Origin: CAZWRN01 sp964636275
Lineage (GTDB): Bacteria > Patescibacteriota > Microgenomatia > Daviesbacterales > UBA10151
Reading direction: 5' to 3'
DNA: 48,357 bases
Assembly: GCA_964636275.1 (NCBI GenBank)
Contig: CAZWRN010000011.1
Coordinates: 1-48,357, forward strand
Of the stretch, positions 1 to 7,796 are shown in pieces. The notes under the pieces were generated by a model. It saw nothing but the letters and a program-made list of their open reading frames with translations, was not told where the DNA came from and made no database searches. Each line of letters opens with the position of its first letter. Position 1 is the first letter of the stretch. The position numbers and the translations under genes were made by a program.

Positions 1-1
1 A

Positions 2-136
2 AGTCTGGTTGATATTGTTTTTTCATATCCTGAAGCTCAAAAGGATGCTGCAGCAGAAGGTGTAGCTGTAGAAGATGAAATACATCATTTAGTTAAGCAT
101 GGCACCAAACATCTGCTTGGAATTCACCAACATTAA
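2..136 (+). CDS. ybeY: Endoribonuclease YbeY, C-terminal fragment (5' end outside window)
   Basis: The reading frame open from base 2 ends in TAA at 134-136 and gives 44 residues. Its end carries HGTKHLLGIHQH, which resembles the metal-binding HGxxHLxGxxH signature of YbeY, the single-strand endoribonuclease that matures rRNA 3' ends. The two first histidines and the glycine fit exactly; the last histidine is one place off the strict spacing, a variation I would accept in a divergent lineage. The acidic stretch just before it (EDEIHHLV) also fits the family. The stop codon overlaps the ATG of the next gene by one base, so the two are probably cotranslated. Only the tail is visible, so the call rests on one motif. 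Confidence 0.7.
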   Translation, partial: SLVDIVFSYPEAQKDAAAEGVAVEDEIHHLVKHGTKHLLGIHQH

Positions 137-669
137 TGCCTTCATCAATTGAAAATTTTGTTACCAGGTATATACGTTCATATAAAAAAGCTCCTCAATC
201 ACTCAACCCGACTGGTTCAGCAACCAGGTTATATATTGATTGTTCAAAGGATAGCCAACAAGCATTTAAGGCAATGGTGAAAAACGATCAGACATTTGAG
301 CCAACAGTAGCAACAAAAGATGCTCCATATGCTGATTTTGGGGGAATGAGATATTATGGAGTAGATAAAATAGCAAGCTTAGCGGCTTGTCTAGGCAATG
401 TAGATGAAGCCTATCGGAAACGTATTAAAGAGTTGATCCCACATAATATCAATGCTGATAGTGATGAAGCTAAAAAATTAATGTTAGATAAAGCACTCAC
501 ATGGGCTTATACTGAAGCAGTTGTGGAGGGAAGGCCGATGACCCAATTGCCTCAAAAGTATCAGAACCGAGATGAAATTCGCCATATGGCTTTTTTTAAT
601 GCTTTAGGTGAGGCATTGGTAGAACAAAGGCCTTTGACATATCTGGGAGATGAGAATCAGCCAGTTTAA
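136..669 (+). CDS. Hypothetical protein, 177 aa, coupled to ybeY
   Basis: I do not recognise this protein. It is soluble, with no signal peptide or membrane segment, and has a mixed alpha/beta composition. The C-terminal half (about residues 95-165) is rich in charged helices. Its ATG overlaps the ybeY stop codon as TAATG, which points to translational coupling. No separate promoter is visible. Neighbours are ybeY before it and dnaX 66 bases after its own start codon region, so a role near RNA or DNA maintenance is possible, but nothing in the sequence shows it. Confidence 0.65.
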   Translation: MPSSIENFVTRYIRSYKKAPQSLNPTGSATRLYIDCSKDSQQAFKAMVKNDQTFEPTVATKDAPYADFGGMRYYGVDKIASLAACLGNVDEAYRKRIKELIPHNINADSDEAKKLMLDKALTWAYTEAVVEGRPMTQLPQKYQNRDEIRHMAFFNALGEALVEQRPLTYLGDENQPV

Positions 670-707
670 ACTCTTCATAGTAATTTTTCTGTCTTGACCG
701 ACTAGTG

Positions 708-729
708 TAGAATTATGGTAACCTATACG
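708..729 (+). promoter_or_regulatory. Candidate -10 elements of dnaX
   Basis: TAGAAT lies at 708-713 and TATACG at 724-729. Either would place transcription initiation downstream of the first in-frame ATG at 715, which argues for the ATG at 736 as the true start. No convincing -35 is spaced correctly for either. Confidence 0.4.
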
Positions 730-735
730 TCCTCT

Positions 736-2301
736 ATGGTTTTTTATCGTAAATATCGTCCTCAATCACTTTTAGAATTGATAGGTCAGACTCAGATTAG
801 TCAGACTTTAGAAAAAGCATTCATAGCAGATCGCTTGTCGCATGCTTATTTATTTTGTGGCCCCAGGGGTACAGGTAAGACTTCGACCGCCCGGATATTA
901 GCTAAAATGATCAATTGCGAACAGCCTAAAGCCAACAGCCAGATACCATGTAACCAATGTGCTTCTTGTCTTTCGATCACAGATGGATCCAATCTGGATC
1001 TGATTGAGATAGATGCCGCCTCTAACCGTGGTATTGATGATATCCGTGAGCTAAAAGAACGGATTAAACTCGCTCCCACTCAAGCCACGAAAAAAGTCTA
1101 CATTATTGATGAAGTTCATATGCTTACAACGGAGGCTTTTAACGCTTTATTAAAAACATTAGAAGAGCCACCGGCACATGTTGTATTTATCATGGCTACC
1201 ACTGAGGTACATAAACTGCCACAAACTATTTTATCTAGGGTTCAACGAATGGATTTTAAATTGGCTACTTCCGAAGATCTGGTTCAAGCGATGGAAAGGG
1301 TGGTTAAAGAAGAAAAATTGACTGCCGAGCCTGAAGCGCTCAAACTAATTGCTCGGATTGCAGAAGGTAGTTTTCGGGATTGTTTAAAATTGCTTGATCA
1401 GATCGCATCGAAGGGAGAGGCAATTACTTTGGCATCAGTCGAAGCAGGTTTAAAATCGAGTAATTTTCAGGATTTACTTGATCTGATTGGTGCAATCAAA
1501 AATAAAGAAAATTCCCGGGCACTGGGGATTATCAGAGGTCAAAGTGAGAGAGGAATTAATATCAAAGAATTTTCAACGCAGCTCTTGGAGGTATTAAGAG
1601 GTCTCCTGCTGATCCAGTCCCAGGCGGGAGCTGCAGTTAAAGATGAATTTGGGCCACTGCATTTTGAGTCACTTAGTACCGTCGCATCTGGTTGGAACAA
1701 GGGTGAATTATTAAAAGTAATCACTCTGGTACAAAATAGTCTGCAACAACTCAAATTTACTCCGATACCAACACTGCCTCTGGAATTAGCCGTAGTTGAG
1801 AGTTGTTTACCACCTGCCCCTCAACAGTCATATGTTTCACAGACGGTTATTTCAGTCCCTCCCCAGACAGTACCTCAGGTGTTTCAGGAGTCAACAGTGC
1901 AGCCTTCTACTACGGATACGGTCGAAAATATCTCAACTTTGCCTTCGGAGGTAGTTAGCTCCGATGAACTCAATCTGCTACAAGACCGTTGGAGTTATAT
2001 TTTGGAAACGATCAGGCCTGATAATTATTCACTGGAAGCATTACTCAAACAAGCCAAGATACTTAGCTGTACAGATGGAATGGTTTGTGTGGAAGTCCCC
2101 TATGCCTTTCATCAGCGGATTTTAGAAACACCCCGCTCAAGAACTCTTTTAGAGTCAGTTCTATCGGATGTCTTGGGTAAACCAGCCAGGGTGACGACCA
2201 GACTTGGTCAAAGACCACTTAAAATAGAAGAGCTGGCCAATGTCGAATTGGCTCAGGATGATGAAGTCGTTCGGATCGCCGCTGAAATTTTTAATAGTTA
2301 G
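736..2301 (+). CDS. dnaX: DNA polymerase III subunit gamma/tau
   Basis: This is the clamp-loader ATPase that opens and loads the beta sliding clamp at the replication fork. The protein begins MVFYRKYRPQ, the usual DnaX start, so I take the ATG at 736 and not the upstream one at 715. The AAA+ core shows a Walker A motif GPRGTGKTS near residue 40, a zinc module made of the cysteines in the NCEQ...CNQCASC segment, the Walker B VYIIDEVHML, and the sensor stretch TLEEPP followed by ATTEVHK. After about residue 355 a low-complexity Pro/Ser/Thr/Val-rich linker leads to a C-terminal domain. At 521 residues it has a shortened tau tail compared with E. coli. ybaB and recR, often adjacent to dnaX elsewhere, lie 5 kb downstream. 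Confidence 0.95.
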   Translation: MVFYRKYRPQSLLELIGQTQISQTLEKAFIADRLSHAYLFCGPRGTGKTSTARILAKMINCEQPKANSQIPCNQCASCLSITDGSNLDLIEIDAASNRGIDDIRELKERIKLAPTQATKKVYIIDEVHMLTTEAFNALLKTLEEPPAHVVFIMATTEVHKLPQTILSRVQRMDFKLATSEDLVQAMERVVKEEKLTAEPEALKLIARIAEGSFRDCLKLLDQIASKGEAITLASVEAGLKSSNFQDLLDLIGAIKNKENSRALGIIRGQSERGINIKEFSTQLLEVLRGLLLIQSQAGAAVKDEFGPLHFESLSTVASGWNKGELLKVITLVQNSLQQLKFTPIPTLPLELAVVESCLPPAPQQSYVSQTVISVPPQTVPQVFQESTVQPSTTDTVENISTLPSEVVSSDELNLLQDRWSYILETIRPDNYSLEALLKQAKILSCTDGMVCVEVPYAFHQRILETPRSRTLLESVLSDVLGKPARVTTRLGQRPLKIEELANVELAQDDEVVRIAAEIFNS

Positions 2302-2398
2302 ATACCTCATCAATTTAAATACAAAGGCCACTCACACACCGGATGGGTGATTTTTATTACTAGCTTGTTTTTTTCTGTCAAAAAGCAATAATTCAGTT

Positions 2399-2740
2399 AT
2401 GGCAAGACGAAGTCCGGATTTTCGTCAAGAACTCACAGGCAAATTAAAACATGTTAAACATGCTGAAGTCATTTTGGGCCAAATGCAACAATTTGATCCA
2501 GGGATGAATTTCGACTTATTCCGTCAAAATCCAGATGGAACAGTAATAAAGTGGACAGGCATTGATAGAAAAAATTTTGTCCGGGGAGTCGAAATTGTCC
2601 GTAAAGCAATTGAAGCTGATTTAAAAAAACACCCTTCATCTTCGTTACTTTTTGAAACTTTTTTACCAAAGTTGCCTGATCTAAATAGTGTTCGACACAC
2701 TCTAACAGCAGCATTTAGTCGTGTCATAAGAATGAGTTAG
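2399..2740 (+). CDS. Hypothetical protein, 113 aa
   Basis: A small basic protein I do not recognise. It has a lysine- and arginine-rich N terminus, a central stretch with helix-forming residues (about 60-80), and no membrane segment or cysteines. The spacer before it contains TAATTC but no clear -35. It stands alone between dnaX and glyA. Coding potential is supported by codon usage like that of its neighbours and by the absence of a better frame. The function is unknown. Confidence 0.55.
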   Translation: MARRSPDFRQELTGKLKHVKHAEVILGQMQQFDPGMNFDLFRQNPDGTVIKWTGIDRKNFVRGVEIVRKAIEADLKKHPSSSLLFETFLPKLPDLNSVRHTLTAAFSRVIRMS

Positions 2741-2750
2741 ATTGATCTAC

Positions 2751-2779
2751 TTGTTTTTTTATGGGGCAGTCGGTATTGT
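2751..2779 (+). promoter_or_regulatory. Promoter of glyA
   Basis: A -35 TTGTTT (2751-2756) and a -10 TATTGT (2774-2779) are separated by 17 bases. The predicted transcript starts near 2786, eight bases before the ATG at 2794, which rules out the upstream ATG at 2761 as the start. Confidence 0.65.
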
Positions 2780-2793
2780 ATTTCCATCACACT

Positions 2794-4128
2794 ATGAAAG
2801 CTCTTAAAAAACAGTCACCCAAGATATATAACGCCATCAAACAAGAAGAAAAACGCCAAAAAGAGGTGCTCGAGATGATCGCCTCGGAAAATTATACATC
2901 AGCAGCTGTTATTGAAACTCTAGGCTCTGTTTTTACCAACAAATATTCTGAAGGCTACCCCAAAAGGCGCTATTACCAGGGAAATGCTGTGGTTGATACG
3001 GTGGAAAGCTATGCCCAGGATTTAGCAAAAAAGCTCTTTGGTGTCGCTCATGTCAATGTTCAGCCTTATTCAGGTTCACCAGCTAATGCCGCTATCTGGA
3101 TGGCACTTTTGCAAAATGGTCAAAAAATGATGGGGTTGGCTCTGGATCAGGGTGGGCATATTACTCACGGTCTGGAGATCGGTTTTTCCGGACGATTTTT
3201 CAAAACCGCCCATTACAAAGTTTCTCAAAAAACAGGTCAGTTAGATTACAAAGAAGTTGAAGAAGTAGCTCTCAAAGAAAAACCAGATCTGATCATCTGT
3301 GGATATACCGCTTATCCGCGAACTATCGATTTTGCTAAATTTAGAAAAATTGCTGATAAGGTCGGAGCCTGGCTCGTAGCCGATGTGTCTCATATCGCCG
3401 GTTTGATCGCCGGAGGAGCCCATCCATCACCAGCTTCACATGTGGATGTCATGATGACCACGACTCACAAAACTTTACGAGGTCCTCGTGGAGCGATGAT
3501 TATGGTCACCGACAGAGGTTTAAAAAGAGATCCAGAGCTGGCTAAAAAAATCGATGCGGCAGTTTTTCCTGGCCTTCAGGGCGGGCCGCATGACAATCAG
3601 ACTGCTGCGATAGCAGTGGCGCTGGAAGAAGCATCCAAAGCCTCATTTAAAAAATACGCCGCCCAGATCGTCAAAAATGCCCAGAAATTGGCTGAGACAC
3701 TCAGCAAAAATGGACTTGATCTGGTTTCTGGTGGCACAGACAACCATCTTATCCTGGTAGATCTGCAAAACCAGCAGGTTTCGGGTAAAATAGCTGCCGA
3801 AGCTTTGGAGATTGCCGGTATTGTACTCAATTTCTCTTTGGTGCCTTATGACCCGATGCCGCCTTTTTATACCTCAGGAATTCGGATTGGCACTCCAGCA
3901 TTAACAACCCGTGGAATGAAAGAAAAAGAGATGGTCAAAGTGGGAAACTGGATCGCGGCAGTTGTAGAAGAAGTCAAAGGATACACCTTGCCAGCTGATA
4001 AAGAGGGCCGGCTGGAGCTGTTAAAAAAATTCCGGTCTGAGATCGTTAAAAATAAAAAACTATTGGCAATTCAAAAAGAAGTGACCGCTTTTGCCAAAAA
4101 ATTTCCCGTCCCGGGCATAGATAGTTAA
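2794..4128 (+). CDS. glyA: Serine hydroxymethyltransferase
   Basis: GlyA converts serine and tetrahydrofolate to glycine and 5,10-methylene-tetrahydrofolate, using pyridoxal phosphate. Both products feed purine synthesis, which is unusually well represented in this window. The protein has the family's IASENYTS motif near the N terminus, the YPKRRYYQGN segment, the PLP-lysine motif TTTTHKTLRGPRG (Lys226 from this start), and FPGLQGGPH. Its 444 residues are close to the bacterial norm of about 415-420 plus a few extra at each end. I chose the ATG at 2794 because a promoter lies between it and the alternative ATG at 2761. FolD, which uses its product, follows 1.2 kb downstream. Confidence 0.96.
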   Translation: MKALKKQSPKIYNAIKQEEKRQKEVLEMIASENYTSAAVIETLGSVFTNKYSEGYPKRRYYQGNAVVDTVESYAQDLAKKLFGVAHVNVQPYSGSPANAAIWMALLQNGQKMMGLALDQGGHITHGLEIGFSGRFFKTAHYKVSQKTGQLDYKEVEEVALKEKPDLIICGYTAYPRTIDFAKFRKIADKVGAWLVADVSHIAGLIAGGAHPSPASHVDVMMTTTHKTLRGPRGAMIMVTDRGLKRDPELAKKIDAAVFPGLQGGPHDNQTAAIAVALEEASKASFKKYAAQIVKNAQKLAETLSKNGLDLVSGGTDNHLILVDLQNQQVSGKIAAEALEIAGIVLNFSLVPYDPMPPFYTSGIRIGTPALTTRGMKEKEMVKVGNWIAAVVEEVKGYTLPADKEGRLELLKKFRSEIVKNKKLLAIQKEVTAFAKKFPVPGIDS

Positions 4129-4211
4129 TGTCTTGTTTTGGCTTCACTTCGTTTCGTTCAGCAATAGAATGATTTTTCTGAGCCTGTTAAAGAATTATTA
4201 CCAAATTTAAT

Positions 4212-4688
4212 ATGCCTTTAAACCTAAACGACCTTCGTTTATTTATTATAGAAGCTACTCAGCACGGTTATGCCGGTCTAGGTGAATCCGGCAAAAAAAC
4301 CGAACCAGACGGCTCGAAAAGTTTCAGTCTGACCCGTGGCCAGTGGAAATTTCATGACAATTATTTTGGTGGAGAGCCTTTTGGCGGTCGGACTATCATC
4401 TTTTTTAAATCCAAACCGGTCTGGATGATGGTCTATTATGGCAGTGTCGGAAAAGATATCACCAACTTTGCCAAAATATACGAAATATTAAGAAAAGCCC
4501 TACTTCAGGCTCCGGAAAAATACCCCTACCGTGGACCGGAAAAATATGCAGAGGATGGGTTTGAGTATCAAAATAGCTGGGTTGGGGAAGTAGACAATTT
4601 TTCTGGTGCAGAGTCCATCATGCATGGTGATGTCGAGATCTACCGGGCCAAATACCTCGGCGGATTGGTAAATGTTAGGGAAGATTAA
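4212..4688 (+). CDS. DUF5680 domain-containing protein
   Basis: The 158-residue protein matches the DUF5680 pattern: an N-terminal helix, then GxxKxEPDGSKSFSLTRGQWKFHDNY, then FGGRTIIFF, then the hallmark KPVWMMVYYG, and a C-terminal half that starts with a kinase-like YRGPEKY stretch. DUF5680 proteins are small, have no assigned biochemical activity, and in some bacteria are fused behind a helix-turn-helix domain; no such domain is present here. It precedes the DUF84 gene by 12 bases in the same direction, so the two are probably one transcript. I see no strong promoter, only an AT-rich TTATTA at 4195-4200. Confidence 0.75.
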   Translation: MPLNLNDLRLFIIEATQHGYAGLGESGKKTEPDGSKSFSLTRGQWKFHDNYFGGEPFGGRTIIFFKSKPVWMMVYYGSVGKDITNFAKIYEILRKALLQAPEKYPYRGPEKYAEDGFEYQNSWVGEVDNFSGAESIMHGDVEIYRAKYLGGLVNVRED

Positions 4689-4700
4689 CAGATAGATCAG

Positions 4701-5261
4701 ATGAGATCAGATAAATCAGAAAAAGTTACAAAAAAGGTTGCAGTGGGGTCTAAAAATCCGGTTAAAGTGGAGGCGGTCAGGCTGGCTTTTACAGATGTTT
4801 GGCCAGATGTGGACTGGGAAGTGATCGGTTCAGAGGTCGGTTCAGGAGTATCAGATCAGCCAATGTCAGACCAGGAATCTATCAAAGGCGCCACCAATCG
4901 GGCGAAACGCTCACTCAAATTACACAACGCAGATTTTGGCGTTGGACTTGAAGGGGGCTTACAAAAACATGGGAAAGAGTATGTTGATAGTGGCTGGATG
5001 GTAGTCATCTCCAAAGACGGTCGGTTAGGAATCGGTGCGACAGTCAGTATGCATACTCCGCACAAAATGATGCGAATGGTCTTAGATGAAGGCAAAGAGC
5101 TGGGGGAGGTCTGCGATATTATTTTCAAAAGAAAAAATACCAAGCAGGCCGAAGGGCAGTTTGGCCTGATGACAAAAAACTTGATTACTCGTACCGAGGG
5201 CTACCGTCAGGGTGTTATTTCTGCTTTAGTTCGCTTCATTCATCCAGATTTGTATGATTAA
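4701..5261 (+). CDS. yjjX: Inosine/xanthosine triphosphatase, DUF84 (YjjX) family
   Basis: Enzymes of this family hydrolyse non-canonical purine nucleotides such as ITP and XTP to keep them out of nucleic acids. The N-terminal VAVGSKNPVKVEAVRLAF is the family's nucleotide-binding start, followed by SGVSDQPMSDQESIKGATNRA and GVGLEGG, which are the other signature blocks. The C terminus (GLMTKNLITRTEGYRQGVISAL) is also typical. At 186 residues it is of normal size. The first 11 residues are built from a short direct repeat of AGATCAG, so the N-terminal tail is probably not conserved. A purine-sanitising enzyme fits the purine-rich neighbourhood. Confidence 0.85.
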   Translation: MRSDKSEKVTKKVAVGSKNPVKVEAVRLAFTDVWPDVDWEVIGSEVGSGVSDQPMSDQESIKGATNRAKRSLKLHNADFGVGLEGGLQKHGKEYVDSGWMVVISKDGRLGIGATVSMHTPHKMMRMVLDEGKELGEVCDIIFKRKNTKQAEGQFGLMTKNLITRTEGYRQGVISALVRFIHPDLYD

Positions 5262-5262
5262 A

Positions 5263-5325
5263 TGTCAAATACTACCAATGTCGAATGCTATATGGCCAAT
5301 TCGTTTGGGCATTAGACATTTGACA
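5263..5325 (+). repeat. Intergenic inverted repeat upstream of folD
   Basis: Two nested dyads fill the spacer. TGTCAAAT (5263-5270) pairs with ATTTGACA (5318-5325), and inside it AATGTCGAATGC (5277-5288) pairs with GCATTAGACATT (5309-5320) with one mismatch. There is no T-tract, so this is not a classical terminator. It ends just before the folD -10. Confidence 0.6.
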
Positions 5326-5336
5326 CTAGACATTCA

Positions 5337-5342
5337 TATAAT
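5337..5342 (+). promoter_or_regulatory. -10 element of folD
   Basis: A perfect TATAAT sits nine bases before the folD ATG, which predicts a transcript with a 0-3 base leader. A TTGACA lies too close (11 bases) to act as its -35. Confidence 0.6.
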
Positions 5343-5351
5343 TACTCCACA

Positions 5352-6167
5352 ATGAAAGTTTCTGGAAAACCCTTAGCTGACTCTATCCTCAATGCTCTAA
5401 AATTGGAAATTCAGGAAGATAGTCTCAAGCCTGGACTGGCTATTATTTTAGCTAACAATACCGGGGCTTCACGGCTGTATGTTGAAAACAAGCTCAATCG
5501 AGCAGCCGAGCTGGGCATTCAAGCACATTTGTACCAATTTAATGAAACTCAAGAAGCTGAAGCCAAAGCCAAGATTGAAGAACTCAACCAAGACGAACAC
5601 GTGAGCGGCATCATCATTCAGTTTCCAGTTTATGATAGCTGGGACTTTGATATGTTATTCAATCTAGTGGACAGAGTCAAAGATGTGGATGGCTTTAAAG
5701 CAGATTCACCATTTATACCGGCCACTGCAGCTGGAGTCTGGGAGATGCTGTCAGAATTTGCCCGCCTAGAAGGGTATGATACAGCTGAAAAATTTTTGGA
5801 TGGGAAAACAATTACCGTTTTAGGTCGAGGAAAAACAGCTGGAAAACCCACCAGAGAAATGTTGATGAAAAAAGGCTATGAGGTAAATTTGATCCATTCC
5901 CAAACACTAAACCCAGATGCTATTATCAAAAGTTCAGACGTTATAATTTCTGCTACAGGCAAAAAAAATCTTATTAACGCTTCAAATATTAAATCGGGGT
6001 GTTATGTGATTGGGGTCGGTGTCGGCAAAGAGGAAGATAAAACATTTGGTGATCTAGATGAAGCAGGTATTGCTGATATTGCCAAGCTCTATTGCCCGAC
6101 AATCGGCGGGATTGGTCCTTTAACTATTGCCTGTCTGCTGAGAAATGTCGTTAATTCTGCCCACTAG
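5352..6167 (+). CDS. folD: Bifunctional methylene-THF dehydrogenase / methenyl-THF cyclohydrolase
   Basis: FolD oxidises 5,10-methylene-tetrahydrofolate and hydrolyses the product to 10-formyl-tetrahydrofolate, the donor used by PurN. The substrate site is seen in ASRLYVENKLNRAAELGI with Tyr43 and the catalytic Lys47. KDVDGF follows the substrate-binding strand. The NAD(P)-binding part carries VLGRGKTAGKPT, where most FolD proteins have GRSxxVGxP, and the C-terminal PTIGGIGPLTIACLL matches the GVGPMT block. At 271 residues it is slightly shorter than E. coli FolD (288). It stands between glyA and purN, giving a glyA-folD-purN set for one-carbon supply to purines. Confidence 0.93.
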   Translation: MKVSGKPLADSILNALKLEIQEDSLKPGLAIILANNTGASRLYVENKLNRAAELGIQAHLYQFNETQEAEAKAKIEELNQDEHVSGIIIQFPVYDSWDFDMLFNLVDRVKDVDGFKADSPFIPATAAGVWEMLSEFARLEGYDTAEKFLDGKTITVLGRGKTAGKPTREMLMKKGYEVNLIHSQTLNPDAIIKSSDVIISATGKKNLINASNIKSGCYVIGVGVGKEEDKTFGDLDEAGIADIAKLYCPTIGGIGPLTIACLLRNVVNSAH

Positions 6168-6222
6168 TTGAAACCAACAACTATCTCACCATCGACTTTC
6201 AAACGTCTAACCTAAACAATAT

Positions 6223-6954
6223 ATGGCTAAATTAAATTTGGCAATTCTAGCGTCGGGTGGTGGATCAACAGCTGAACCGTTGTTTGATATTGCATCCCTG
6301 ATAATTACCAACAATCCAAACGCCGGGATCATTCAGCGAGCTGAGGGATCAAAAATAGATTGTATAGTCATATCACGTAAAGATTATCTGGTGTATAAAT
6401 CAAATGGCGAAATCGATCAGCAAGCCAGCAAAGTGAAATATGGCCAATCACTAATGGCTGCTTTTCGGATCTATGATATCAACTTTATCTCCCAAAACGG
6501 TTGGTCGGTCATGACCCCGACCAATGTGATTGATGGGTATAAAGACAAAATCATCAACTCCCACCCGGCTCCGCTTGATCCAGGATATTTGGATTTTGGC
6601 GGTGTAGGCATGCATGGCTTGGCAGTGCATGCTGCGGTACTCAACTTTAAACGGTTGGCCAACCGGCCCTTCAACTATACAGAGGTATGCCTGCATTTTG
6701 TAACTGAGGATTACGATAAAGGCCAGGCTGTGGCCGCCACATTGGTTCCTTTTGTTGAAGGGGATACTCCGGAGTCCCTACAGATTCGGGTAAAAGAGGC
6801 AGAAAAACAGCAAAATAAAGCTTTTTGGTCTCGAGTCAAAGAGACAGGTTTAATAACTCCGATTCATCGCACTCAAAGATTGATCCTTCCAGGCGAAGAG
6901 GCTATTTTAGAAGAGGCTAAAAAACAGGCCATTGCTCAATATCCGAATGGATAA
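6223..6954 (+). CDS. purN: Phosphoribosylglycinamide formyltransferase
   Basis: PurN transfers a formyl group from 10-formyl-tetrahydrofolate to GAR, the third step of purine synthesis. The N-terminal LAILASGGGSTAEPLF is the phosphate-binding loop, NSHPAPL holds the catalytic Asn112 and His114, and DYDKGQ holds the catalytic aspartate region (163-165). The remaining HGLAVHAAVL and LVPFVEGDTPESL blocks match the formyltransferase fold. At 243 residues it is longer than E. coli PurN (212), mainly in inserts around residues 55-75 and at the C terminus. It lies directly after folD, whose product it uses. Confidence 0.9.
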   Translation: MAKLNLAILASGGGSTAEPLFDIASLIITNNPNAGIIQRAEGSKIDCIVISRKDYLVYKSNGEIDQQASKVKYGQSLMAAFRIYDINFISQNGWSVMTPTNVIDGYKDKIINSHPAPLDPGYLDFGGVGMHGLAVHAAVLNFKRLANRPFNYTEVCLHFVTEDYDKGQAVAATLVPFVEGDTPESLQIRVKEAEKQQNKAFWSRVKETGLITPIHRTQRLILPGEEAILEEAKKQAIAQYPNG

Positions 6955-6998
6955 AGAAGAAAGTTAATTGTTATGGAAGTCAGTATGGATTTAGGTTG

Positions 6999-7026
6999 AA
7001 GAAGTAGGTTTTTCCACCTATTTCTT
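6999..7026 (+). terminator. Hairpin downstream of purN
   Basis: AAGAAGTAGGT (6999-7009) pairs with ACCTATTTCTT (7016-7026) around a six-base loop, with one G-T wobble. No run of T follows directly (ATAACTATA), so termination is plausible but not proved. Confidence 0.4.
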
Positions 7027-7072
7027 ATAACTATACTAGCATCTAAAACCTTCAACTTTTAACTTATTACCC

Positions 7073-7101
7073 TTGCGTATTTTTCCTTCATTGCGTATAA
7101 T
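7073..7101 (+). promoter_or_regulatory. Promoter of ybaB
   Basis: -35 TTGCGT (7073-7078), 17-base spacer, -10 TATAAT (7096-7101), then nine bases to the ATG. Expected leader is 0-3 bases. Confidence 0.75.
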
Positions 7102-7110
7102 CTCCTCCAT

Positions 7111-7389
7111 ATGGGATTAATGGACAATTTAAAACAGCTCGGTGACATGAAAAAGATGCGCGACCAGGCGATGGAAGTGCAAAAAAAACTCGCCCAAATA
7201 AAAATTACTGTTGAGCATAAAGGTGTCACTGTAGTGATGACTGGTGATCAAAAAGTCATCTCAATCCATGGGGACAATGATTTCTCCAAAATCACCGATG
7301 CAGTCAATGAAGCTTTAAAACAATCACAAAAAGTTGCTGCTGAAGAGATGAAATCTCTCATGGGCGGCCTTGGTCTTCCTGGAATGTAA
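7111..7389 (+). CDS. ybaB: YbaB/EbfC family nucleoid-associated protein
   Basis: YbaB proteins are small dimeric DNA-binding proteins encoded next to dnaX or recR in most bacteria. This one has 92 residues, with the N-terminal amphipathic helix (KQLGDMKKMRDQAMEVQKKL), a central beta hairpin (VTVVMTGDQKVISI) and a C-terminal helix ending in the Gly/Met-rich tail MGGLGLPGM. These are all typical. It is the first gene of a short run with a 118-residue orphan and recR, keeping the classical ybaB-recR neighbourhood. It has a strong near-leaderless promoter. Confidence 0.9.
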   Translation: MGLMDNLKQLGDMKKMRDQAMEVQKKLAQIKITVEHKGVTVVMTGDQKVISIHGDNDFSKITDAVNEALKQSQKVAAEEMKSLMGGLGLPGM

Positions 7390-7390
7390 G

Positions 7391-7747
7391 ATGCCCTCAC
7401 CTACTGAATCTATTCGTTTTGATGCCAAAGAAGATGAGATAGGGGTTTTAGCTGGCTCACTAACCGCCTTTTTATCTGATCAAAATGTTATGTTAATGGA
7501 AAGAAATGTGAGAAAAAGGGGTACTCGAAGGTTCAAGAAAGTTTATTCACTTTATTCTATCTCTCAGTTTGATCAACCCATAGATCCCTTTGAACTAATG
7601 AAAACAGAGCCTTTGATTGATATAGAACCAAGGAAAATTGACTGCCTGATTAATTTCAGACCAAATATATTGAGAGAAGACATTTCTTTTAATAAATTAT
7701 GGGAACAATTTATTTTAACCAGGTATCATTATTCCAGGCAAAATTAA
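7391..7747 (+). CDS. Hypothetical protein, 118 aa, between ybaB and recR
   Basis: I do not recognise this protein. I take the ATG at 7391, one base after the ybaB stop; a longer form from a TTG at 7370 would overlap ybaB and has no support. It is soluble, acidic in its first 25 residues and basic around residues 35-50 (ERNVRKRGTRRFKKVY), so nucleic-acid binding is possible. It has no cysteines beyond one at about residue 84. The tight placement between ybaB and recR suggests a shared transcript and perhaps a DNA-related role, but this is inference. Confidence 0.6.
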   Translation: MPSPTESIRFDAKEDEIGVLAGSLTAFLSDQNVMLMERNVRKRGTRRFKKVYSLYSISQFDQPIDPFELMKTEPLIDIEPRKIDCLINFRPNILREDISFNKLWEQFILTRYHYSRQN

Positions 7748-7783
7748 ACTTTCAGACTTTCTTTAATTTTCAATAATAGTTAC

Positions 7784-7791
7784 TATATACT
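7784..7791 (+). promoter_or_regulatory. -10 element of recR
   Basis: Overlapping TATATA (7784-7789) and TATACT (7786-7791) end five to seven bases before the recR ATG, predicting a leaderless message. No clear -35. Confidence 0.5.
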
Positions 7792-7796
7792 TTCTT

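Noticed and set aside
2302..2398. A strong intrinsic terminator after dnaX (CACC / GGTG followed by ATTTTTATT)
   Set aside because: The stem is only four base pairs, too weak to claim.
2761..2793. Upstream ATG as the start of glyA
   Set aside because: A consensus-spaced -10 lies between it and the next ATG, and the extra residues match nothing in the family.
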